Assembly (NCBI RefSeq): GCF_000002235.5
Contig: NW_022145596.1
Coordinates: 26,825,299 to 26,889,298 of the forward strand
DNA length: 64,000 nucleotides
Source of the DNA: Strongylocentrotus purpuratus
Lineage: Eukaryota; Echinodermata; Echinoidea; Camarodonta; Strongylocentrotidae
Direction of reading: 5' to 3'
This document shows, piece by piece, positions 56,588 to 64,000 of the stretch. How positions within the stretch are numbered: position 1 is the stretch's first letter; each line of letters starts with the position of its first letter. The notes under the pieces are model-generated. The model made no database searches. It saw nothing but the letters and a program-made list of their open reading frames with translations, and was not told the origin of the DNA. Made by a program: the position numbers and the translations under genes.

Positions 56588-56699
56588 GTAAGCTCTTCGT
56601 GAAACGGTTTAGGAAGATCAGAGACATCTCCGTAGTTGGCGGATAAAGTTACGACTGTCTTGTTGTCGTTGGTTTCTAGGAACGAGCCCCTGGGCTGCA

Positions 56700-58044
56700 T
56701 ATCTCAAAAATGACAAACTTCGTAGTTAGCCAGGCCAGGCCCAGGACACAATGTTTAAATCGCTGTTTTGACCAAGATATTTTTAGAATTCCGAGATGCA
56801 GCCCCTTTGGAAATATGGAGATTTAACTGCACATAGACCTAGCTCATTGTAGACCTTTTATTGAGACAACACATGTATATATACACCTGCACAGCACCTA
56901 CAATCAGTATCAGTACGAGAATACACCCGACGGTAGCCTGTACTTATAGCGAAGAAGAAGAAGAAGGTTTGAATCTCGATTTGAAAGAAAAAAAATTGAC
57001 CAATTTTGCATAGTCGCGCATAGACCGAAAGCTTCAGTCTCTATAATCGTCGGTTGTTCCACTGAGACTACGTCTGGCTCCACTAGACCTCCGGTTATAG
57101 AGACTGAACGACTGCCTATGCCAGCGTGTGTTGAACTTATTCCGCTAGATTTTAGCCGCTAGGCCCCTCCCACAAACTTGCCACGGCCGTATTGTTATGC
57201 CCCCAAAATCCCCCAAAATGTCATTTTACCTCGTTCATTTCCAATTTTAAATTAGGCCTAGGCTATAATACATCGGTTCCACTTACTAACTTGATTGATA
57301 TAATCCGTTTAATGGTCCCTTTTAAGGAAATTATCGGTCAAAATCGACATCCATGTTGAAAATCTTGCAAGCCGTGTTAAACTCTCGCTGCCGTCAATCT
57401 CATCCCTTCTAGTCTACGCCGAAGGCAAAATGATTATGAAGGAAAAACTGTGATAACGCCATTACGAACGTGTAGATGGCGCACAGTTTTTCCTTCATAA
57501 TAATTTTGCCTTCGGCGTAGACTAGAAGGGATGAGATTGACGGCAGCGAGAGTTTAACACGGCTTGCAAGATTTTCAACATGGATGTCGATTTTGACCGA
57601 TAATTTCCTTAAAAGGGACCATTAAACGGATTATATCAATCCAGTTAGTAAGTGGAACCGATGTATTATAGCCTAGGCCTAATTTAAAATTGGAAATGAA
57701 CGAGGTAAAATGACATTTTGGGGGATTTTGGGGGCATAACAATACGGCCGTGGCAAGTTTGTGGGAGGGGCCTAGCGGCTAAAATCTAGCAGAATAAGTT
57801 CAACACAGGCTGGCATAGGCAGTCGTTCAGTCTCTATAACCGGAGGTCTAGTGGAGCCAGACGTAGTCTCAGACAGTGGAACAACCGACGATTATAGAGA
57901 CTGAAGCTTTCGGTCTAAGTCGCGCAATGCACGCACGTACATAGACTGCATAGGGATGCGTGCAATCTCGACTAGAATCTATGCCTTTGCCTATGGGAAG
58001 AATTTTAGCACACAACATCGGGTGCGCGATCAGACACCCTATTG
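56700..58044 (+). repeat. Partial second copy of the TAGGGTG element's right part
   Basis: It shares TTTAAATCGCTGTTTTGACC, GTCGCGCAATG, CATAGGGATGCGTGCAATC and TTAGCACACAACATCGGGTG with 56290-56587. It is interrupted by a GAAGAAGAAG-ended segment (about 56856-56966) and by the palindrome at 57021-57917. Confidence 0.75.
57021..57917. mobile_element. 897-bp palindromic (foldback) element, 9-bp target duplication
   Basis: The arms 57021-57452 and 57482-57917 are inverse complements with only a handful of differences, leaving a loop of about 20-30 nt. The ends are TAGACCGAAAGCTTCAGTCT and its inverse. The 9-mer AGTCGCGCA flanks both sides (57012-57020 and 57918-57926), and the neighbouring duplicated sequence (56490) shows the site without the insert. 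A 9-bp duplication suggests Mutator-like mobilisation. The transcript of either strand would fold into a hairpin of about 430 bp. Confidence 0.92.
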
Positions 58045-58070
58045 TCCGCACTGTAAACTTCCGGCCTTTT

Positions 58071-58099
58071 TCTTCTTCTTCTTCTTCTTCTTCTTCTTT
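58071..58099 (+). repeat. (TTC)n microsatellite
   Basis: About nine TTC units, 30 bp downstream (in gene direction) of ZMAT2 exon 1. Confidence 0.95.
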
Positions 58100-58129
58100 G
58101 CTATTGTGTTAGGCCTATAATCTACTTAC

Positions 58130-58165
58130 CGAACCTGAACTTGTTCCTGCATAATTCACAGCCAT
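58130..58165 (-). CDS. ZMAT2: ZMAT2 exon 1 (start codon)
   Basis: On the minus strand ATG at 58163-58165 opens 12 codons (MAVNYAGTSSGS) ending at TCG|GTAAGT, a consensus donor in phase 0. That is exactly the phase at which exon 2 (44583) begins. The length and small/polar composition resemble the human N-terminus. An upstream ATG about 35 nt earlier would make only a four-codon reading frame (MKRR). The assignment rests on phase, donor quality and position, so it is likely rather than certain. Confidence 0.7.
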
Positions 58166-58300
58166 TGTACGATTTCTGAATGATCTCAACGCCGCTTCAT
58201 GTAGCTCCTTGAAACTGCCGTACTAGACGTACGTACGTTGGCGCGGCCTGTATACTGAGCGTATGCTGAATGTACCACGAAGGTACGAAGTATCCATCAA
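58166..58300 (-). promoter_or_regulatory. Probable 5' untranslated region and promoter of ZMAT2
   Basis: More G+C- and CpG-rich than its surroundings (GGCCGCGCCAACGTACGTAC on the minus strand), directly upstream of the proposed start codon. No TATA box is evident. It is inferred from position only. Confidence 0.4.
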
Positions 58301-58339
58301 TAATGAAAGCTATAGTGTCTCCAAATCGTACAATAGGAA

Positions 58340-58450
58340 AGGAAAAAAATTGTGCGCGTCTCGTCTGACGGTAACTTCTTCTCTTCTTCAGTTGCAGTAC
58401 AGGCCACCGTCAGGTGTATTGTCGTACTGTTGAGGTGCAGTGCAGATGTT
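58340..58450 (-). repeat. Short dispersed repeat: GACGGTGGCCTGTAC with GAAGAAG end
   Basis: The reverse strand matches 56880-56966 (ATACACCCGACGGTAGCCTG then GTAC and a GAA-rich end). A shorter match lies near 44670 (GGTGGCCTGTACTTCTACAG). It could be a small SINE- or MITE-like family. Confidence 0.5.
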
Positions 58451-58459
58451 TGTACAATG

Positions 58460-61400
58460 TCTGATAAGAGGTACAATAACTGAGTGTGAGTAACACGCCC
58501 CCCCCCCCCCCACTCAATGTTATTTAGGGTACGCATATGCTTGTTCCCTCTTTTTGAAAGCGCCCCTATCTGAGGACTACCAAAATTTCTGGACCCTCCT
58601 TTTGCGATCTTTTCCTGCCTTGGAGACCCCCCTAAATCCGGAACACGTACTGCTCAATGAACCCCCCTATCTCAGGACATGCAGACCAACCCCCCCCCCC
58701 CCCCCCTTATCTCAGATAAGCTGTCATTAGTGGTTGGCTCACACACCCAGTGAATATCCCAAAGAACCCAGCCTCAGTGTATTTAGAGTAATTCGCAATT
58801 TAAAATGGCACCCATGTCGCGTCACTTTTATTTTATGCAACATGCTAAGCGCATGTGAGCACATATAGGCACTGACGCAACAGTACATGCGCATCTGAAA
58901 ACATTGATGACGCAACGTTTACTCGCAAATTAAAATGGCGACCTCAACTGCATGAACGGGTATATTCTCAACGTACGGTATCTTCGAGTTTTCAATTAAA
59001 AAATGAATATAGTTTTTCGCTGTTTCTGCCATATCGACCGCCCCCCTCCCAATTTCTCCAAATAATGCTTTGGGCCTAAAGTATATGATCGATTACATCT
59101 CTATCGACATATGCCATAATATCATCGCTATGTTTAGTACACTGTTAAAAAGTAATTTCTTTTTTTTTAAATGATACCCCATTTATTATGATTTTCAGTC
59201 ATGGAATGTGCAGTAAGTAGATAAAGATAAGGGGCAAGGTCGAAAGTGAAAAGTTGCAAAATGCACTGCGCATTCAGACTGTGCATTCAGATTGAATTAT
59301 AATTGCCCAAGCCTCAGCTTTTCAACAATTGTTAATGTAGGCATGATGATTCAGAAAGTTGATGACCGTACCTAACACGAGCAAATCTTGCTTGGCAAGG
59401 CACCATAATGCATGGATTTCAATTGCAGATTCTTTGATGGCATTCATTGATGGCAGTTGGGAACAATAGCTCCCCTGTCATTTACAAAAGTCACACTCTC
59501 TTATGTCGAAGAAAGGAAGAGAGCTCAGCAAAACAGTGATTACCAGTTCATAATAGCAGCTTTTCACCTCATTCAAATGCACCTTTCACTTCATGGCTGC
59601 AAAATCAAAACAAATATGGTATCATTTAAAAAGAGGAATTAACACACTTTCTAATGAAAATAATCAAAGCGATGATTATGCCATGAAATGCGAGCTATAA
59701 ACGATCCAACTTGACTTTCAAAAAAATATAGGGGTTTACATTGGTGCAACTCAACTTGAACTTATATATGATCATTTGAAGTTTAAAATGCAACTTATGG
59801 TTTGTTAATTTCTGCAGAAAAAGAAACCCAAAAAATGGGACAACCACTGTTTTTTAGAGAATTTGGTAAACGGGCAGGCATTATATACTCGAGTTCCCTG
59901 GTGAAATTTAAGGCATGCATTTGCTTTCTTTCTTTCTTTCTTCCCGTAATTTCATAATTTTTAAATGATTTTCTAATAAGGCAAAAATGAGTTTCTCCAG
60001 ACCATCATATAACATGGTCCTTATATAAGTCCATGTTAATTTCAGACATTTTCATGAATACAAGTATGAAAGGAACACATCATATCGAAATTCAATAATT
60101 TGGGGTGATAAGAAGAGATCAATATGTCTCCATGAACAATCATGACCAAGTAAATATTTATATTTTTAGTTAATTTTCTTTCTAAAACAACAAAACAAAG
60201 AAAAGAAAATTGATGCAAATTGAAAACCATCAATATCTAATTTCTTTGCATTTTGGACAGAAAATATAAAAAATCTTCACACAACACAACACACAGAAAT
60301 GCAAATTAAATATCCACAAAAAGTTATAGGTTTTATAGATCTTTTATTATTTTAATAAGGAATTTGACAAAAGTTTAAAAGGGTATATTGAAAAATCAAA
60401 AAGTTTTCTTGTTTCCTTTTAATTCATACAAATTCTCCTGATTTTGGAAAAAAGGTGAAATCCAGCAAAGGATTTAAATTCCAGTAGAACATGGCCCAGT
60501 GACTCTGAATCCATATATTTATAAGATACTTATTGAAACTATTGACCAAAACTGAAAATGATAAGTACATTTTTAAGTATTAAAAATAAGCATGCTTTAA
60601 AGATGCCAAAGTTCAGAGAGACAATGGCAAATAGCAGATGCACAAATAATTATTCACAATTATGATATGGAGGGGACAGTGACACAAAGATATTACTCCA
60701 TTTTGAAAAAAAAGTGGTTTATGTGTCACTGAGCACTTGGGCTTTAAGGAGTTAAGTCTATGTTTCATCACTAGCCATTAACTTCAATGGGATGTTGGGT
60801 GGAGTTAAGACTTTGTGCTTCCTGGAAAGCCCACATTTTCCTGAACATTTTGATATCAAATTCTCATTTTGGCAAAATATGGAGTTACGTCTTTGTGTCA
60901 CTGAACCCTCGATATAATCCATTTGCTTTGGTCACTTGACAACTAATTTATCTTCATTTATAATGCATGAAGAACATGATAAAACAAACAGCATTAAAAC
61001 ATTTTCTTTATAATGCAAGAATTGATGACGGGTCCCTTTTATTAATTAATCTTTTAATGGAGTGTTCTAAGGGATCAATCACCTTACAAACATTAACACC
61101 ATTCTCTTGCCAGGAAAAAAGAGATAAATCATTATAGTCTAAACATAATTATCGCATACATGTACAAGATCAAATTTGGGTAAATATTATATAGCACCAT
61201 CTGCACTCTAAGCATTAGCATGGTCACTATCTAGTATTTTACACATGATGCATAAAACTACCTCAAAAACTGCTGTGGTAAAATATAATCCCTTGTACAT
61301 GAATGGCAAATGGGAATGAAAACATGTAGCAGTGTGCAACAGAAGCATAATATGTGTGTTTTGAGATATTATACATTTGTACAGTTGTATTAAAAATGTA

Positions 61401-61540
61401 TTCATACCCTATGGAAAATAAATTCTTAACTTCTAAAAGCTATTATGTTGGTACTTCCTGTATATATTTTGTCTATCTGTTGCTACACTGTATGTACAAA
61501 CCAACATAGGTTGGCTATACCTCAATTGCATAATAATAAT
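58460..61540. other. Intergenic stretch, no supported gene
   Basis: C-runs at 58497-58511 and 58689-58706, a (TTTC) tract near 59930, and otherwise A+T-rich sequence with stops in all frames. Part of it may be the TRAP1 3' untranslated region, since TRAP1 ends upstream on the minus strand; no decisive signal is visible. Confidence 0.4.
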
Positions 61541-61544
61541 AATA

Positions 61545-61756
61545 TAAATAATAAATCTCCCATAGAGAATCTGTGGAGGGAGCTAAAAACCAGAGTGATG
61601 GCTGGGAGACCATCCAACCTGACCCAGCCGGAGGCTTTCGACAAGGAAGAATGGGCCAAAATCTCACAGGAGACATACACAAAGCTTGTGGACTATAATA
61701 CAGGAACTGTCTTGAGGCAGTCATAAAAAACAAAGGCTATTTTATTGACTATTAAG
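61545..61756 (+). pseudogene. Tc1/mariner transposase C-terminal remnant
   Basis: It reads SPIENLWRELKTRVMAGRPS, then EAFDKEEWAKISQETYTKLV, and after a frameshift LEAVIKNKGYFIDY and a stop. This is the end of a Tc1-type transposase: the catalytic-domain tail PIENLW-LK, the EEW block, and the RLEAVI-KG-TKY-type end. Everything upstream is gone, replaced by an (AAT)n stretch. Confidence 0.85.
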
Positions 61757-61899
61757 AAAAGACATTAGACTAAGTAAATCCTAAGTAAATCCCTGAATAA
61801 AATACCCCTGAAATAAGTATTTCTTGAAGTGTCACTTGTTGTTATTCGTTCACAAAAAGAAAAATTAACAAAGCATGGAAAGGGTATGAATAATGTTAA

Positions 61900-62284
61900 A
61901 GATAAAGACCAGGTATGGTCATGCTATTGCATTGTGAAAGAAACGTTGTAGAATCGTTCAGAAAAAGTTGATCATCTAGCATATAAGTATTGGCGTGTAC
62001 TGAAAGGTTCTGGAATCATCAAAATGATAAGAAATTTGGCCCAGTCTTGGTAAAGATACAAGCACTGTACACAGAAAGATGTATATGGGACTACGCGACA
62101 CGTGCACAATATCTATCAGGTCCAAATAGATATAACAATTTACCAAATATATCAATTAGTAGCGGTTTCTCACCAAAATTTGTATCATCACGTATTAGTC
62201 AAAACATATTCTTTCAAATGATTGGTACCAAGACTTCCATTTCATTTTTTGAGAGGGTGGCGTTTCCAAAACTGATCTTTACCT
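61900..62284 (+). mobile_element. TTAA-flanked MITE, compact copy (385 bp)
   Basis: TTAA flanks it at 61896-61899 and 62285-62288. The terminal inverted repeats are AGATAAAGACCAG and CTGATCTTTACCT. It is the undisturbed counterpart of 36214-37466. Confidence 0.85.
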
Positions 62285-62601
62285 TTAAGCACAACTGTAT
62301 GTGCAATGCACCATGCTTCTGTCATTTCATTTTGCTCTATGTATTTTTTATTAGATGGTTGACTGCCTTATACATTAAGAGGGCTTCACGATGTGTTGGA
62401 GAGTGGACATCCTTCATTCACATCTTCTCCAAGGGTATTTTGTGAAATCATATGAGCAACAAAACATAGTTTGCAAATCATATACCATTCTACCGAAGAG
62501 TGGTGATTCTTTCACTTGATGTCTTCTCCATACAGACACATGCATTGTAGAGCATGAGACATGGCGTCTCAAACATTCAGTTATAAAATGATTATTTATT
62601 T

Positions 62602-62703
62602 TTAGTATTTCTCCAATGACTTCTCCATGAAAGCATAAAACCTGCCGAGCATAGGACGGGGGTCTTCTACCAGTCCAGCAGCTATCATTCCATTATCATA
62701 AAT
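62602..62703 (-). CDS. TRAP1: TRAP1 last coding exon (mitochondrial HSP90 C-terminus)
   Basis: Acceptor TTGCTCTTCAG before 62703; phase 0. It reads [20 protein letters not shown], then [13 protein letters not shown] and TAA at 62602-62604. It matches the C-terminal end of TRAP1 ([20 protein letters not shown] in human), the dimerisation region of the mitochondrial HSP90 chaperone; cytosolic HSP90 instead ends in MEEVD. Upstream exons are not found before 64000, so only the 3' end of this minus-strand gene is inside the window. Confidence 0.9.
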   Translation of the reverse strand: MYDNGMIAAGLVEDPRPMLGRFYAFMEKSLEKY

Positions 62704-62860
62704 CTGAAGAGCAAGAGGATAGAACAAGACATTCGCTAAAATGATATGACAATTCTATATTATTCTATACATTCTATATTACTCGTTCAGCTTTTAAGGG
62801 GTTGTAAAACACCTAAATTGATAAGTTCCTTAGGATGTGATCGTGTTATATAATCTCTTT

Positions 62861-63096
62861 CAATAATAATAATAACAACAACATTTATATTGTGCATATA
62901 TCCACCCCAAGGGATGCTCAAGGGGCCTTAACAAATTTGGAAATTATTACCCCAGCTTTAGCGGTGCAGCATTTCAAAGATTAATTTCAAATGTATATCA
63001 ATGTCTTGCCAAAGGACATTAGTGCTGCGGCGGGACTTGAACAGTGGACCTTGTGATCGACAGTCCAGTGACGTATCCACTCGACCACAACACCTC
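62861..63096 (-). mobile_element. tRNA-derived SINE
   Basis: On the minus strand from 63096: an A-box-like TGGTCGAGTGGAT (63075-63087), a B box TGTTCAAGTCCCG (63031-63043), a body, and an (ATT/GTT)n tail at about 62861-62885. It is a different tRNA head from the SINE at 45376-45649. Confidence 0.75.
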
Positions 63097-63499
63097 TTTA
63101 GAGGAAGAAGGGCATCAGTACTTTGTTAAAGTATGTGTTAATGCCATTCTAGCTCTAAACAGACAATATGTAATGTAAGATGAGAATGGTAGGCATATAA
63201 ATATCACTACTGAAGAAGAAATTAACTAAATGAAGGTTGAAAAAGTCTATTCAACAAAACTTTTCAAAATCACATAAATGTTACAGCTTTGAAAGCTACA
63301 GATCAATACAAGTGATGTATGCATCCACGAGTTAAATCAAAACAAGTCAACGCAAAGCGTAGCATCCCCTCATCGAGGAACAAATGTCCTATATACGACA
63401 GAAATTCTATAAAAATCCACCTAACATTACTTAATTTATCAAACGGAAACCATATTTTGAATACATAATTACTGCAGCTATTTCTCATGTACATAATTA

Positions 63500-63670
63500 G
63501 CAATTTTTGCATATTCAATGAGCTGTGACCTTTGACCTAATTTACTCCGAAATCGAACTTGGGCTGTATTTTGATACCACATACCTTCATATCAAATTCA
63601 CTAAAATCCGTCAAACATTACTAAAGTTATCGAACAGAAACCATATTTGTTACGGATGGACGAAACGGAC
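63500..63670 (+). repeat. Partial copy of a GACCTTTGACC-type repeat
   Basis: TGAGCTGTGACCTTTGACCT then paired CATATCAAATTCACTAAAAT / CAAACATTACTAAAGTTATC blocks (the second recalls 63423-63450) and GGATGGACGAAACGGAC. It is related to the internal units of the 33.2- and 41.5-kb elements. Confidence 0.5.
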
Positions 63671-64000
63671 TACACTTCATGATCTATTAGAATTTTTTTT
63701 TGTTTTTGAATGAGGGTAACCAGGCATTTTGCAGAGAGATCCTGATTCAAATGGACCAATTAGAAAAAAACAATTGTATTTGTCAAGATTCACGCATGCA
63801 AGTTTGCAGTGCTCGCATTGCTATTTATGGTGAATATTGAAAGTTACCCCAAGGCCCCGCTGGGGGTAGCCTACGTACCCATTTTGAACAACTTTGGTTC
63901 ACCCGTGCAGAAGGATGATCCCTGCCAAGTTTAGTTAAAATCTGATCATGCATTTTTGAGAAGTCTTCGAAAATGTAAACCAGAGGGTTTTTTTTTTAGG

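Noticed and set aside
61990..62445. 151-codon open frame similar to one at 36304
   Set aside because: Similarity is explained by both lying in copies of the same TTAA MITE; the frame is not preserved between copies.

Overview
This is a eukaryotic window, A+T-rich and dense with repeats. It comes from a metazoan with short intron-split exons and many kinds of transposable element. The best guess is a marine invertebrate deuterostome, most likely a sea urchin. The guess rests on tRNA-derived SINEs, the "gacctttgacctcatgac" intergenic repeat family, P/THAP-, Mutator-, Academ- and L1-like elements side by side, and the two host genes recognised. The species cannot be fixed from the sequence alone.

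Host genes. (1) ZMAT2, the Snu23-like zinc-finger protein of the spliceosomal tri-snRNP, lies on the minus strand. Exons are readable at 58130-58165 (start), 44487-44583, 40008-40211, 38851-38996 and about 33935-34084, and every exon phase joins. The gene covers about 24 kb because introns 1 and 4 are filled with transposons. (2) The last coding exon of TRAP1, the mitochondrial HSP90, lies at 62602-62703 on the minus strand, about 4.4 kb upstream of the ZMAT2 start; the rest of TRAP1 is outside the window. (3) A two-exon 3' end of an unidentified plus-strand gene is at 5965-6111 and 7231-7280. (4) One convincing but unidentified minus-strand exon is at 29237-29361. (5) The start of a THAP-type zinc finger is at 24503-24580.

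Mobile DNA, left to right. A 4.25-kb non-autonomous element with long inverted repeats and a perfect 9-bp target duplication occupies 727-4976. The end of a second member of that family (1-657) lies 69 bp away. The first element sits in or beside a decayed transposase-domain gene (about 5050-5630). A 7.84-kb element with inverted termini and a 3-bp target duplication (8417-16253) carries one uninterrupted 1668-codon gene for an XPG/FEN-like nuclease protein, resembling Academ-type transposons. It is the most nearly intact autonomous element here. It is followed by a 1-kb higher-order satellite (16.87-17.93 kb), a 5'-truncated L1/Tx1-like LINE on the minus strand (18.2-21.5 kb), a two-exon fragment of a Mutator-like transposase (21.7-22.4 kb), and minisatellites.

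The 29-45 kb part holds TTAA-flanked MITEs (one pair sharing a single TTAA), inverted-terminus elements with internal tandem repeats, a palindromic hairpin element and a tRNA-derived SINE. The 46.4-55.1 kb part is a Russian-doll nest inside ZMAT2 intron 1: an hAT-type MITE (8-bp target duplication) inside a minus-strand LINE, inside a plus-strand LINE, inside a palindromic MITE. At 57021-57917 is an 897-bp near-perfect palindrome with a 9-bp target duplication. It lies about 200 bp downstream of ZMAT2 exon 1.

Almost everything outside the few host exons is repetitive. Long stretches at 24.8-29.2 kb and 58.2-61.5 kb show no gene that can be supported.
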